From the NCBI RefSeq assembly GCF_014204895.1, contig NZ_JACHMF010000001.1, positions 3,782,001-3,846,000 on the forward strand: a DNA stretch of 64,000 nt, in the 5' to 3' direction. This DNA is from Paractinoplanes abujensis. GTDB taxonomy: Bacteria > Actinomycetota > Actinomycetes > Mycobacteriales > Micromonosporaceae. Positions 44,201 through 52,067 of this stretch are shown here, piece by piece; the first letter of the stretch is position 1, and every line of letters starts with the position of its first letter. Position numbers and translations under genes: made by a program. Below the pieces are notes generated by a model that did no database searches, was not told the DNA's origin, and was given only the letters and a program-made list of their open reading frames with translations.

Positions 44201-44512
44201 GCCGGGGACGCCGTCCTCCCGCTGTCCACGATCCGGTTCAACCCGCGCCTGGACGCCCCCGCCGGCACCTACGCCATCCCGGTCACGGTGGATCGTTCGC
44301 CCGGCTCGGCGGCGACAGCGAACCGCACATTGACGGCGGAGTTCTCCACCGATGACGGCCGGACCTGGCGCCGCGCCACGGTCAGCCAGGACCGCCGCAC
44401 CGTCACTGTGATCAACCCGGCGTCCGGCTTCGTGTCCTTGCGGGCGGCCGCTACGGACACCGTGGGCAATACGGCCACGGTGACGGTCATCCGGGCGTAC
44501 GAGATTCGCTGA
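41264..44512 (+). CDS. Large secreted S8 subtilisin-like serine protease
   Basis: 1082 aa. Signal peptide at about 1-28. A propeptide-like region of about 180 residues (VTVTLITGDRVTV, FSSRLIDGHRHVVP) precedes the catalytic domain at about 200-470: Asp226 in VAVLDTGID, His260 in GHGTHVAS, oxyanion Asn in VVAAGNRGYG, Ser432 in SGTSMATPHVAG. The C-terminal 600 residues are beta-sandwich-like (LTYRNSGAVPITLALTVEG, LTVPAGGAATADVVADTRGEG), common in large actinobacterial subtilases, and probably bind substrate or the wall. GGAGTGGAG precedes ATG 41264. A long hairpin follows, so it is monocistronic. Confidence 0.95.
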   Translation: MHSRRWSAAMMALGTVAALAVSVPEVRAEAAKPGPAGEAPVTVTLITGDRVTVSGDRVTVEHGPGRAGIRFSSRLIDGHRHVVPADAAPLLRQGRLDERLFDVTMLREFGYTGDSDLPLLLAYPGSGQRKGAAGARAVVQGTSRVSRDLPGSGLLATRTTRAERAGLWSSLTTGTGTARTLTPGIDRVHLDGKRHLALDVSVPQIGAPAAWQQGLDGAGVTVAVLDTGIDSTHPDFAGKITATANFTDEPDDDLDGHGTHVASAIAGTGARSGGKYRGVAPGAKLAIAKVCGEAACPESNILAGMEWAAPRASVINMSLGYFDVPGVDLLEQAVEDLTAAHGALFVVAAGNRGYGRLETVMSPASADAALAVGSVDNRDHLAPSSSLGPRVGDGAIKPDITAPGVNIVAARAANAVMGDPVVDGYSSMSGTSMATPHVAGAAAILTQQHADWSPSRKKAMLMGSSKPTAGLDGFAQGAGRVDVARAVRQTVAVDGAGVNFGRQEWPHSDDVPISRTLTYRNSGAVPITLALTVEGATDTFSVTPATLTVPAGGAATADVVADTRGEGPDGYRHAQVVATGSGDIRVGTPVVVNRDVERYDVTFRHIDRTGAPDEYQHFGSLIRLDRPKTYNVADGAEETINVPAGTYGLVSEFSAADGTSLLVQPKLVVDKPMTVTLDARTARPVTVTAPRADARQAATFVSVSWTTSQSQAGTTAYSYVPGDLFSARIGPAQPADEFAVLVNSVFARWKNDEDGFRDSPYTYEVAYSRKGDFFTGFQKRITTAELSTVKARYVREADNANGAKARRPSLGGSGSGGVELVPFSLPFERTEYVGGDGTAGWSGEFEQQLDGETLSTSAGPDQRLTPGSVHHESWNTPVFAPSVTSGDSFHLAERSGDIISTGITLFGDGAGHWGEASGPDTRRTALSSGGTLIGESSSPFPSFPVPPARTTYRLEQSATRSAPFRLSTSVSGAWTFSSAAGDAVLPLSTIRFNPRLDAPAGTYAIPVTVDRSPGSAATANRTLTAEFSTDDGRTWRRATVSQDRRTVTVINPASGFVSLRAAATDTVGNTATVTVIRAYEIR

Positions 44513-44516
44513 TATC

Positions 44517-44572
44517 CGGCCCCGGCCGTCCGCAACAGTTCCCGATCCGGGCGATGCGGACGGCCGGGGCCG
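44517..44572 (+). terminator. Strong terminator after the subtilase
   Basis: An 18-bp perfect GC-rich stem (44517-44534 with 44555-44572) and a 20-nt loop start 4 bases after the stop codon. Confidence 0.8.
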
Positions 44573-44718
44573 TAGTCCGTGCGACGGGCGAGCCGGCCGG
44601 AACGACTCACGACATCGCTGTGACCGCACCCACGTCACCTGCGCAGGCGCTCGCTTGACTGTGTCGTGGGCACAGGGTGTCGACTTGAGACCCCACCTCG
44701 AGGGAGCACACCAGCCGC

Positions 44719-45579
44719 ATGCCTGAGATCGACGCATACCCGATCGGAGAGGTGGCCCGGCGTACCGGGCTGGCGGTCAGCGCCATCCGCTTCTACTCCG
44801 AAGAGGGCATCGTCAAGCCCGTCAGCGTGGGCCACGGTGGCCGGCGCAACTATGACCTGCTCGGGATAGCGCAGCTCGAGTTCATCGGGACCCTGCGCGA
44901 ACTCAGCACCCCCATGGCCGAGATCCGCCGGTTGATCGCCGGCGCCGCCACCTTGCGCGCTGTGCTGACCCTGCATCTGGCCACCGTGGAGCGGCGCGAA
45001 CGGGAGCTGCGCGGCCGGCGGGCGTCGCTGCGGGCCCTGAGCCGGCTGGACGAGCCGGCCGAACTGATGCACAAGGTCGTCGGCATGCCGGACTCCGAGC
45101 GCGAGCGGCTCGCCGACGAGCTCGCAACAGCCACCGGCGTGCCGCGGCCGCGGCTGCCCGACGACCCGACCGCCGCGCAATTGGAGGCGTGGATCGAGCT
45201 GACGCGGCTGGCGCGGAGCGGAGAGTTCCGGGCGGCCGTACGCGACCGTCCCGTCGAGGCGAGTTCCGGTCGCGAGTCCCGGCGCCGGCTCACCGCGAAG
45301 TTGCTGGCCGCCCATCACAGCGGCCTGCCCGCCGACTCGGTGCACGCCCGGAGACTCGCCGCCGGGCTGGCCCGGCAGGACACGGTCGTCCGGCCGGAAC
45401 GCCCGGACCCCGGCCTGGCCGCCTACCAGCGGTTGGTGTCACAGCTGTCCGGGCCGCCGGCCGACAACCGGGTCAGCGTCGAATACGACCTCACCGGTTT
45501 CCGCGACTGGCTGGCGGCGGTGCCGACACCGCGGCCGACGGCTCAGGGCCTTCTGTCCAAGGAGAGCCCGGTCCGGTGA
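44719..45579 (+). CDS. MerR-family regulator co-encoded with a two-component pair
   Basis: 286 aa. N-terminal MerR winged HTH (YPIGEVARRTGLAVSAIRFYSEEGIV, GGRRNYDLLGIAQLEFIGTLRELSTPMAEIRRLI). A dimerisation helix spans about 80-120, then a C-terminal effector-like region of about 165 residues that is helical and not recognised (AAQLEAWIELTRLARSGEFR, AYQRLVSQLSGPPADN). No metal-binding Cys signature. Its stop overlaps the histidine kinase start as GTGA, so the three regulators form one translational unit, an unusual mix. Could act on the MerR-type promoter at 39667-39697, but this is untested. Confidence 0.88.
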   Translation: MPEIDAYPIGEVARRTGLAVSAIRFYSEEGIVKPVSVGHGGRRNYDLLGIAQLEFIGTLRELSTPMAEIRRLIAGAATLRAVLTLHLATVERRERELRGRRASLRALSRLDEPAELMHKVVGMPDSERERLADELATATGVPRPRLPDDPTAAQLEAWIELTRLARSGEFRAAVRDRPVEASSGRESRRRLTAKLLAAHHSGLPADSVHARRLAAGLARQDTVVRPERPDPGLAAYQRLVSQLSGPPADNRVSVEYDLTGFRDWLAAVPTPRPTAQGLLSKESPVR

Positions 45580-46724
45580 CGAAACGGTTCACCCTGGCGA
45601 CCGCCCTCCTGCGGACGGTCCTGATCGGACGACCCGTCACCGCCGCCGTCGCCACCGTGGTGACCATCCGGCTGAGCACGGACATGACCGCTGCAGGGCT
45701 GACGTCAGCCCTGATCACCGTCATCACGATTCCCGCGCCGGCCCTGATCAGTCGTCGTCCGGCGCTGCTGCGCCATCGCGTCGCGGTGGTCGTCGTCGAC
45801 GCCGCGGCCACGGTCGCCGTCCCGCTGACCGGTCAGGGCGGGGTGGTCAGTTTCTGCTTCGTCGCGGGCTCCGCCGCGCCGGCCGGGGTGTTGCTGGGAA
45901 CCTCCGGCGCCGTGCTGTGGATCGCCCACACCGCGGTCGCGTTGTCCGTCGCCGTCCACCTGCTGGGTGACCTCCCGCCGGCGGCGCGCGACCAGGTCGC
46001 ACCGTTCTTCGGCGCCGGGCCGATGCTCGTCCTGGTGTGCGGAGCCGGCGCCGCGGTGCTGACAGCCGCGCTGCACCGCTACATGCGGGCCTCCATCGCC
46101 ATGACAGTGGCCGCGCAGCGCTCGGCGGCCGCCTCCGAACGGGCACGGCTCGCCCGCGAGTTGCACGACTCGGTGGCCGAGACGCTACGCGGGGTGTCCT
46201 TCGCCGCCGTGGCGCTGCCGTCGTCACCGCGCCGGAAACCGGCCCTGGCCGAGCAACTGGCCGCCACCGTCTCACGGGGTGCCGACGCGGCCGTCCGCGA
46301 GGTCCGCGGGCTTCTCACCGCACTGCGCCGGGATGTGCCCGATCAGCCGTTCTGCGTGACGGTGCCCGACGTCAGCAACGGCTGGAGCCGGTCGGCCGGC
46401 ATCGCCGTGCGGCTGGTCACCGCTCCGGTGGAGCCGACGTTGGCCGCCCGGTACGAGCTCATCCAGATCCCGGACGAGGCTTTGCGCACTGTGGAGAGGC
46501 ACGCCAGGGCGTCCGAGGCCGAGGTCACACGGGACAACGGCGCCGGTTTCGTCCCGCCCGCCGGCCTGTCCCACCTGTCCGCCCGGGGCCGGTTCGGCGT
46601 GGTGGGGACGGCCGAGCGGGCCCGGCCCGTCGGTGGTGGCCTGCACGTGAGATCACGCCCGGGGTCCGGAACGGTGATCGAGGCCGGCGTGCCGGCCGCG
46701 GCCGAGCGGTTGCTCGCGGCATGA
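45576..46724 (+). CDS. NarL-type sensor histidine kinase with degraded ATPase domain
   Basis: 382 aa. About five TM helices in residues 18-168, no large extracellular sensor. HisKA_3 dimerisation helix with RARLARELHDSV (His197). The ATP-binding domain is short and altered: the N-box reads EALRTVERHA, with Thr305 replacing the Mg-binding Asn. Only one residue separates EAEV from RDNGAGF where relatives have about 13. A late Gly-rich segment (ARGRFGVVGTAERARPVGGGLHV) remains. It may bind ATP poorly, acting as a pseudokinase or phosphatase. Start GTG 45576 overlaps the MerR stop. Confidence 0.85.
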   Translation: MTKRFTLATALLRTVLIGRPVTAAVATVVTIRLSTDMTAAGLTSALITVITIPAPALISRRPALLRHRVAVVVVDAAATVAVPLTGQGGVVSFCFVAGSAAPAGVLLGTSGAVLWIAHTAVALSVAVHLLGDLPPAARDQVAPFFGAGPMLVLVCGAGAAVLTAALHRYMRASIAMTVAAQRSAAASERARLARELHDSVAETLRGVSFAAVALPSSPRRKPALAEQLAATVSRGADAAVREVRGLLTALRRDVPDQPFCVTVPDVSNGWSRSAGIAVRLVTAPVEPTLAARYELIQIPDEALRTVERHARASEAEVTRDNGAGFVPPAGLSHLSARGRFGVVGTAERARPVGGGLHVRSRPGSGTVIEAGVPAAAERLLAA

Positions 46725-47371
46725 TCGACGTGCTCATCGTCGACGACAACCCGATCGTCCGGTCGGCCATCCGCACCTATCTCGGCACCGACGAGGACAT
46801 CCGGGTGGTCGGTGAGGCGTCCGACGGGCGCACGGCGCTGGTGGCCGCACAACGGCTGCGCCCGGCGGTCACGCTCCTCGACCACCGGATGCCGGTCGCC
46901 GACGGTCTCAGCGTCATCAGCCGGCTCGCCGACCAGACCGCCGTGCTCGTCATCACCAGCGACTCCAGCGCCGACGTGATCGCCGGGATGCTTCGCGGCG
47001 GCGCGCGCGGCTATCTCGTGCACGGCGAGTTCGATCCGCCGGAACTGCTGCGCGCGGTCCGGTCGGTGGCGGCCGGCAGCGGCTGGCTCTCCCCCGCCGT
47101 CGCCTCCGTCACCATCTCGGTGTTACGCGACCACGCCGCCGCGGAACGCGCCGGCACCGACCGGATGCGCCGCGACCGCGAGGCGTACGGGTTGACCGCT
47201 CGCGAGCGCGAGGTGCTCGACCTGATCACCGACGGCTACTCCAACGCCGCCATCGGCCGCCGCCTGACCATCTCCGAGAAGACCGTGAAGAACCATCTCA
47301 ACCACATCTTCGGCAAGCTCGGTGTCACCAACCGCACCGAGGCGGCGATGCGGTGGACCGGCAGTCAGTAG
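46721..47371 (+). CDS. NarL/LuxR-type response regulator
   Basis: 216 aa. Receiver domain at about 1-120 with the acidic pair in LIVDDNPIV (Asp8, Asp9), phospho-acceptor Asp54 in LLDHRMP and Thr79. The conserved Lys is replaced by His101 (GYLVHGEF). LuxR HTH at about 150-215 (LTAREREVLDLITDGYSNAAIGRRLTISEKTVKNHLNHIFGKLG). The loss of Lys suggests altered phospho-signalling. ATG 46721 overlaps the kinase stop as ATGA. The cognate promoter is unknown. Confidence 0.9.
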   Translation: MIDVLIVDDNPIVRSAIRTYLGTDEDIRVVGEASDGRTALVAAQRLRPAVTLLDHRMPVADGLSVISRLADQTAVLVITSDSSADVIAGMLRGGARGYLVHGEFDPPELLRAVRSVAAGSGWLSPAVASVTISVLRDHAAAERAGTDRMRRDREAYGLTAREREVLDLITDGYSNAAIGRRLTISEKTVKNHLNHIFGKLGVTNRTEAAMRWTGSQ

Positions 47372-47445
47372 AACCGCTTCGAGCGAGGGTGAACTCCTCC
47401 GGCCCTGTCTCCGTCGTACAAGCAGCCCTTCGACCCCGATAAGGC

Positions 47446-48111
47446 GTGTTCGTGTCCGATGACCGCACCGGTCCAGCCCGTCCGAGCCCGATCGACGTGT
47501 TGATCGCCCACCCGGAGCCGGCCGGCCGCGCGTCGCTCCACGACATCCTGAGAACACAACCCCACGTCCGGGTCGTCGCGGCCGGCGGCGAAGTCGGCGA
47601 GACGGCCGCGGTGGCCGAACGCCTGCGCCCGGCGGTGATCCTGCTCGACGACCGGGTGACCACGCCCGACGGGATCGGCGCCCTGGCCTGCCGCTCGCGG
47701 GTCATCCTGCTGACCGGGGCGACCGGATCGTACGACGTCGCCACGCTGCTGCGGATGCCCGCACGCGGTTACCTCGTCTACGGCAACTTCGAGCCGGCCG
47801 ACCTGCTCAGTGCGGTCGATGCGGTGGCGCGGGGCCTGGCCTGGATGTCCCCGGTCGTGGCGGCCGCCGCCGTCGCCGAGCTGCGGGCGTCGGCCACGCG
47901 GGCCTGTCCTTCCGCGGAGCCGGCGGCCCATCCCCTCGCCCGGCGGGAACGCCAGGTGCTCGACCCGCTCACGGCCGTCCTGTCCAACGCGGCCGCGGCG
48001 GCCAAGCTCAGGCCGGCCGGGGAAACGGTGCGCAACCATCTCCGCCGCGGACTGGCCAAGCTGGGCGGCCGTGATCGGGCCACCGCGGAAAGCCGCCGGG
48101 ATCAGCGCTAG
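47446..48111 (+). CDS. Degenerate response-regulator-like paralogue
   Basis: 221 aa, start GTG 47446. Clearly related to the preceding regulator in layout (RVVAAGGEVGETAAVAERLRPAVILLDDRV, ARGYLVYGNFEPADLLSAV) but strongly diverged. The acidic pair is replaced by Ala21-His22 (LIAHPEPAG), the conserved Lys by Tyr112, and the HTH is altered (RRERQVLDPLTAVLSNAAAAAKLRPAGETVRNHLRRGLAKLG). Asp68 and Thr90 remain. Without the metal-binding acids it should not be phosphorylated normally. It may be a decoy or heterodimer partner, or decaying. Confidence 0.75.
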   Translation: MFVSDDRTGPARPSPIDVLIAHPEPAGRASLHDILRTQPHVRVVAAGGEVGETAAVAERLRPAVILLDDRVTTPDGIGALACRSRVILLTGATGSYDVATLLRMPARGYLVYGNFEPADLLSAVDAVARGLAWMSPVVAAAAVAELRASATRACPSAEPAAHPLARRERQVLDPLTAVLSNAAAAAKLRPAGETVRNHLRRGLAKLGGRDRATAESRRDQR

Positions 48112-48257
48112 CGAGAATTGGTGCACTCGAGGATGTCGCGTAGCCGGCCCCGGTTGAGCCGAGCCGGAAAACGGCGCACCGGAGCCGCCGTGGGCCCCGA
48201 ACAAGCCGCGCGCCCGCTGCAGGGGAGCATGGCCGCGCGAGCGGTGATCACCGAGCC

Positions 48258-48345
48258 TCAAGAGGCCAGGAAGTCGCGGATGACCTGGGCCAGCAGCGGA
48301 GAGGCGCCATGTCGAAATGGGTCAGACCGCGTGGGCGAGCTCACC
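48258..48345 (-). pseudogene. C-terminal remnant of an alpha/beta-hydrolase
   Basis: A minus-strand scrap reads GLTHFDMA, then after a frame change SPLLAQVIRDFLAS and a stop at 48258. This looks like the catalytic-His region and last helix of an alpha/beta-hydrolase. No intact upstream portion is present. The rest of 48112-48383 holds nothing else recognisable. Confidence 0.4.
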
Positions 48346-48383
48346 TCGCCCCGGGCACGGGCACCGTCAGCTGAGCGTCTCCC

Positions 48384-49214
48384 TCACCACCACGACTGCT
48401 CCAGGGCACGGTCCGTGCCGCCGGTGCCGTCCAAGCCGTCCAGCGCGTCCATGTCTGCGGAGGTCAGCTCGAAGTCGAAGACCTGCGCGTTCTGCTCGAT
48501 CCGCTCGCGGTGAGTGGACTTGGGCAGCACGATGAGGCCGCGCTGCAGCGCCCAGCGGATCAGCACCTGGGCCGGTGAACGGTCCAGCCGCCCGGCGATC
48601 TCGGCCACCTGCCGATCGCGCAGGTGCCGGCCCGTGCCCAGCGGGCTGTAGGCCTCCAGTGCCACGTCGTGCGCTTCGCACGCCGTCAGCAGACCGCGGC
48701 GGAACTCGAACGGGCTGAACTGCACCTGGTTGACGACCGGCGCCACCTCGGCCACCTTGAGCAGCTCGTCGACCTCGGACACGCTGAAGTTCGAGATGCC
48801 GATCGAGCGCGCGTAACCACGCTCGTGCGCGCGCTGCATGCCCTCCCAGGCCCAGGTCGGCCCGCCCTGCGGCCAGTGCACGATGTACAGGTCGACGGAT
48901 TCCACGCCGAGGCGCTCGAGGCTGCGCTGCGCCTCGGCTTCGGGGTCACGCGAACCCGGGTAGAACTTCGTGGTGATGAACACGTCGTCGCGGGCGAGGC
49001 CACTGTCGCGCAGCGCCCGCCCGACGCTGGCCTCATTCCCGTACGCCTGCGCGGTGTCGATGTGGCGGTAGCCGGCTTCCAGCGCCCAGCGCACCGCGTT
49101 CTCACACTCGGACCCGTCCGGCACCTGCCAGACGCCCAACGCCAGCAGCGGAATCTCGTTGCCGTCGGCAAGCACACGCGCCCGCCCGTCCCGGGTCAGC
49201 TCTCCTGCGGCCAT
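48384..49214 (-). CDS. Aldo/keto reductase (2,5-diketo-gluconate-reductase-like)
   Basis: 276 aa. NADPH-dependent reductase of the AKR5-like type: HIDTAQAYGNEASVGRAL (Asp, Tyr), FITTKFYPGSRD (Lys), YIVHWPQGG (His), SIGISNFSVSEVDEL, NQVQFSPFE, EAYSPLGTGRHL, VLPKSTHRERIEQN. Reduces small ketones, aldehydes or keto-sugars. ATG 49214 has GGGAGAGG upstream. Stands alone, divergent from the secreted peptidase gene. Confidence 0.93.
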   Translation of the reverse strand: MAAGELTRDGRARVLADGNEIPLLALGVWQVPDGSECENAVRWALEAGYRHIDTAQAYGNEASVGRALRDSGLARDDVFITTKFYPGSRDPEAEAQRSLERLGVESVDLYIVHWPQGGPTWAWEGMQRAHERGYARSIGISNFSVSEVDELLKVAEVAPVVNQVQFSPFEFRRGLLTACEAHDVALEAYSPLGTGRHLRDRQVAEIAGRLDRSPAQVLIRWALQRGLIVLPKSTHRERIEQNAQVFDFELTSADMDALDGLDGTGGTDRALEQSWW

Positions 49215-49475
49215 GTCGCCTCTCCCGCTTCTGTGACAAGCGCCAGTCGGCGCCCCCTCTGCGTTGCCCGGCCCAGCGCCGAGGAAACCAGCGTTCGGGC
49301 TTCGGCCGTCCCGGAAACGCCCGGGCGACGCCGACCGCCTCGGCACTGCGGATCTCTCCGGTGTCCGCCCGGCGTGCACCCAGGCTCGTCTCTCCATCCG
49401 AGTGACGGCGTGGGACAGTTGACCCTGTCGCAACCACACGGTTTTCACTGGGGCCACCTCGACGGAAGGAAACCG

Positions 49476-50939
49476 ATGCGACGAACCCTCTCGTTCTTCC
49501 TGGTCGCGATGGTCGCCATAGGAACAGCGGCGGGCGTTCGTGGCGTCTCGGATGCGGCGACCTCGAAATCACTGTCGTGGGGGCCGTGCCCGGCCGACGT
49601 CGGCGTCCCGACGCTGGAGTGCGGCACCGTGGAGGTCCCGCTGGACTACCGGCAACCGCGGGGGCGCACGATCGAGATCGCGGTCTCGCGCCTGCCGAGC
49701 AAGAAACCGGCCGAGCGCCGCGGTGTGCTGCTGACCAACCCGGGCGGCCCCGGCGGCGCCGGCCTGAGCTATCCCGGCCTGATCGCCAACCCCATCTTCC
49801 CGCAGCCCCTGCCGCAAAGCGTCCAGGACCACTACGACGTGATCGGCTTCGATCCCCGCGGGGTCGGGCACAGCGCGCCGGTGACGTGTGACTACCGGCT
49901 CGACCAGATGGCCCGCCAGATCGTTCCGTACCCGGAGAACCCGGCCGAGGTGGTCGAGGAGGCCACCTTCGCGAAGACGGTAGCCCGGCAGTGCGCGACC
50001 TCGGCGACGGCCGGCCTGCTGCCGCACATCACCACGGCCAACACGGCCCGCGACATGGACCGGATCCGCGACGCGCTGGGCGAGCCGAAGATCTCGTACC
50101 TCGGTTCCTCGTACGGGACGTACCTCGGCGCCGTCTACACGACGCTGTTCCCGAACCGCAGCGACCGGATCGTGCTCGACAGCAACACCGGTCCCGGCGG
50201 GTACGACTACACCACGTTCCGGCGGCTGGCCCTCGGCATGGAGCAGCGGTTCCCGGACTTCGCCCGGTTCGCCGCGGCCAACCCCCGATACGGGCTCGGC
50301 ACCTCGGCCGCCCAGGTTCGCAAGAAGTACTTCCAGCTCGCCGCGCGGCTGGAGAAGAAGCCGGTGCAGGGCATCGACGGCTCGGTGTTCCGGGAGCACA
50401 CGTTCAACCTGCTCTACAACGACGCGAGTTTCCCCGTGCTCGCTCAGGATTGGCAGGCACTCGACACCGGCCGGCCGGTGTCCTATCGGCCGCCGGCGAC
50501 GGCCGACGACAACAAGTTCTCCAGCCACATGCACGTCCTGTGCGGCGATTCGCAGTGGCCGCGCAACCTCCGGACCTACCAGCGTGAGGTGGCCCGGCAG
50601 CGGATCAAGTACCCGCTGCTGGGTGCGGCCGCGGCCAACATCGGCCCCTGCGCGTTCTGGCCGTCCCCCGTCGAGCGGCCGGTGCGCATCGGTGACGACG
50701 GACCGTCGAACGTCCTGCTGGTGCAGAATCTGCGCGATCCCGGCACTCCCCTGGTCGGCGCGCTCGAGCTGCGGAAGGCCTTCGGCCACCGGGCACGGCT
50801 GATCACCGCTGACCAGGGCGGCCACGGGGCGTACGTGCTGTTCGCCCAGAACAAGTGCGCCAACAACGCGGTGACGGCCTTCCTGACGACAGGTCAGCGT
50901 CCGCCGCACGACCTGTCCTGCGCGGCCGAGTCGAGTTGA
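49476..50939 (+). CDS. Secreted alpha/beta-hydrolase of the tripeptidyl-aminopeptidase (TAP) type
   Basis: 487 aa. Signal peptide at about 1-28. Layout of the actinobacterial prolyl/tripeptidyl aminopeptidase family (S33-like): LLTNPGGPGGAG (oxyanion), FDPRGVGHS, nucleophile in YLGSSYGTYLG, Asp in VQNLRDPGTPL, His in ADQGGHGAYV and the TAP-like C-terminal domain. Releases N-terminal peptides from proteins outside the cell, and may work alongside the subtilase. GGAAGGAAACCG precedes ATG 49476. Confidence 0.93.
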   Translation: MRRTLSFFLVAMVAIGTAAGVRGVSDAATSKSLSWGPCPADVGVPTLECGTVEVPLDYRQPRGRTIEIAVSRLPSKKPAERRGVLLTNPGGPGGAGLSYPGLIANPIFPQPLPQSVQDHYDVIGFDPRGVGHSAPVTCDYRLDQMARQIVPYPENPAEVVEEATFAKTVARQCATSATAGLLPHITTANTARDMDRIRDALGEPKISYLGSSYGTYLGAVYTTLFPNRSDRIVLDSNTGPGGYDYTTFRRLALGMEQRFPDFARFAAANPRYGLGTSAAQVRKKYFQLAARLEKKPVQGIDGSVFREHTFNLLYNDASFPVLAQDWQALDTGRPVSYRPPATADDNKFSSHMHVLCGDSQWPRNLRTYQREVARQRIKYPLLGAAAANIGPCAFWPSPVERPVRIGDDGPSNVLLVQNLRDPGTPLVGALELRKAFGHRARLITADQGGHGAYVLFAQNKCANNAVTAFLTTGQRPPHDLSCAAESS

Positions 50940-51011
50940 CCGGCGCTGACCGCCGGTGCCCCATCAATCCGTTCTCCAGCACTATGTCAATTGGACGTTC
51001 CGCATTGACAT

Positions 51012-51050
51012 GATCGATTTCATCAATCGATCGACATGCCGGCTTATGCT
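51012..51050 (+). promoter_or_regulatory. Inverted repeat and -10 box before the small secreted protein
   Basis: Perfect 8-bp arms GATCGATT/AATCGATC (51012-51019 and 51025-51032, 5-nt spacer) overlap the place where a -35 would lie for TATGCT (51045-51050). This looks like an operator occupying the -35 region. The gene starts 30 bases after the -10 box. Confidence 0.4.
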
Positions 51051-51079
51051 TCCGGAAATCGACTCACGGGGGAGTAGAA

Positions 51080-51448
51080 ATGCGCCTTTCATCAAAAAGA
51101 TCGTTCGCCGTTGTGGCGATCACCTTGGTCGTGTCGGCCCTGCTGACGGGCACGCCGGCCGCAGCCGCCGGCGGCTCCGCGGACCGCAGGGCTCAGGCCA
51201 ACTGCGAGGTCACGCCCGCGCCGGGACGAGGCACCATCACCATTCGCGACGGCGCCAGCACCTCGGACACGCCGTGGGGTTATCTGCAGCCCGGCCAGTT
51301 CCTGCCGTCGCTGTGCTACGGCGCAAGCGGCGGCTCCTACAACGCCTGCGGCGGCGCCAGCAGCAGCTGGGTGGAAGTGTTCCCGCCCAACAGCCTCTTC
51401 TCGCGGTACGTCGCCCGCAGATGCGTCACGCTCTACAACTGGGCCTGA
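51080..51448 (+). CDS. Small secreted SH3-like domain protein
   Basis: 122 aa. Signal peptide at about 1-30 (FAVVAITLVVSALLTGTPAAAA). The mature part has four Cys residues, likely two disulphides, and looks like a bacterial SH3-type domain (RGTITIRDGASTSDTPWGYLQPGQFLPSLC, WVEVFPPNSLFSRYVARRCV). Such domains often bind peptidoglycan. No catalytic domain. GGGGGAGTAG precedes ATG 51080. Function beyond wall or ligand binding is unknown. Confidence 0.82.
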   Translation: MRLSSKRSFAVVAITLVVSALLTGTPAAAAGGSADRRAQANCEVTPAPGRGTITIRDGASTSDTPWGYLQPGQFLPSLCYGASGGSYNACGGASSSWVEVFPPNSLFSRYVARRCVTLYNWA

Positions 51449-51469
51449 GGACGGTCCTGCCGGTGCAGC

Positions 51470-51640
51470 CTTCAGCCCGATCCGGGGCGCGGACAATCTG
51501 GCAGGTGGCCTAGATCCACATGGTGGCCCGCTCCGCCGGTGTGTACGCGGGCCACCTCGGCCCACCCCGCCCCGTGGGGTGGGCGTGGCGGGCGAAGCCG
51601 GCCCACAAGGCGCTCATGTGGCGGGCGGCCAACGCCGCCG
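51470..51640 (-). pseudogene. Remnant of a type-B carboxylesterase C-terminus
   Basis: The minus strand reads MSALWAGFARHAHPTG, then RWPAYTPAERATMWI and an in-frame TAG at 51510-51512, after which family-like sequence seems to continue (ATCQIVRAPDRAE). This matches the C-terminal region of carboxylesterase type B enzymes. The catalytic part is missing. Together with the nonsense codon it indicates a decayed gene. The rest of 51449-51757 shows no other gene. Confidence 0.5.
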
Positions 51641-51757
51641 CTGCCGCTCGACCGCGCCCCGAGCCGGGGCCAGGCCGACCGCTCAGGTGAAATTTCGCCC
51701 ACGCTGGTCGCCCGGCGCACCACCGCTCCGCTCCCCTGATCACCGGCCCCCGGCCGG

Positions 51758-51934
51758 TCAGGCGGGTTGCAGATGCGTCTTGACCACCTCGACCAGCTCA
51801 GGAGTCCACTCCATCGGCTGATGAGCGGTCTTGGTGTGCAGCTCGACGTGCTCGAGCAACTCGCCCTCGTCGCCCGCGGTGAACTGAGCGGGACAGTCAT
51901 TGTTGAAATCCGCACAAACAATCTTCACGGCCAT
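51758..51934 (-). CDS. DUF1059-like small protein
   Basis: 58 aa. Pattern of the DUF1059 family: VKIVCADFNNDCPAQFTA with two Cys, then a helix HVELHTKTAHQPMEWTPELVEVV. Function unknown; possible small regulatory or stress protein. ATG 51934 fits the family N-terminus. Lies downstream of the DUF4260 gene on the same strand, separated by 133 bp. Confidence 0.75.
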   Translation of the reverse strand: MAVKIVCADFNNDCPAQFTAGDEGELLEHVELHTKTAHQPMEWTPELVEVVKTHLQPA

Positions 51935-52067
51935 GTCGTCGAGGTACCCGCCGATCGCCGCGCGAACCCGATACCCAGCTCGGAAACCGTCCCGCGACCA
52001 AATTCCGACGCGAACATGAGGAGACCGAGCCGCGCCGCAGCGGAAGGTGCGGCGCCGGCCTCGGACA

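Noticed and set aside
41048..44737. Very long minus-strand open frame opposite the subtilase
   Set aside because: Low-complexity Arg/His/Val composition; the plus strand encodes a complete S8 protease with all catalytic motifs.
51005..51010. TTGACA as -35 of the SH3-like protein gene
   Set aside because: The only good -10 (TATGCT at 51045) is 34 bp away, too far for a normal promoter.
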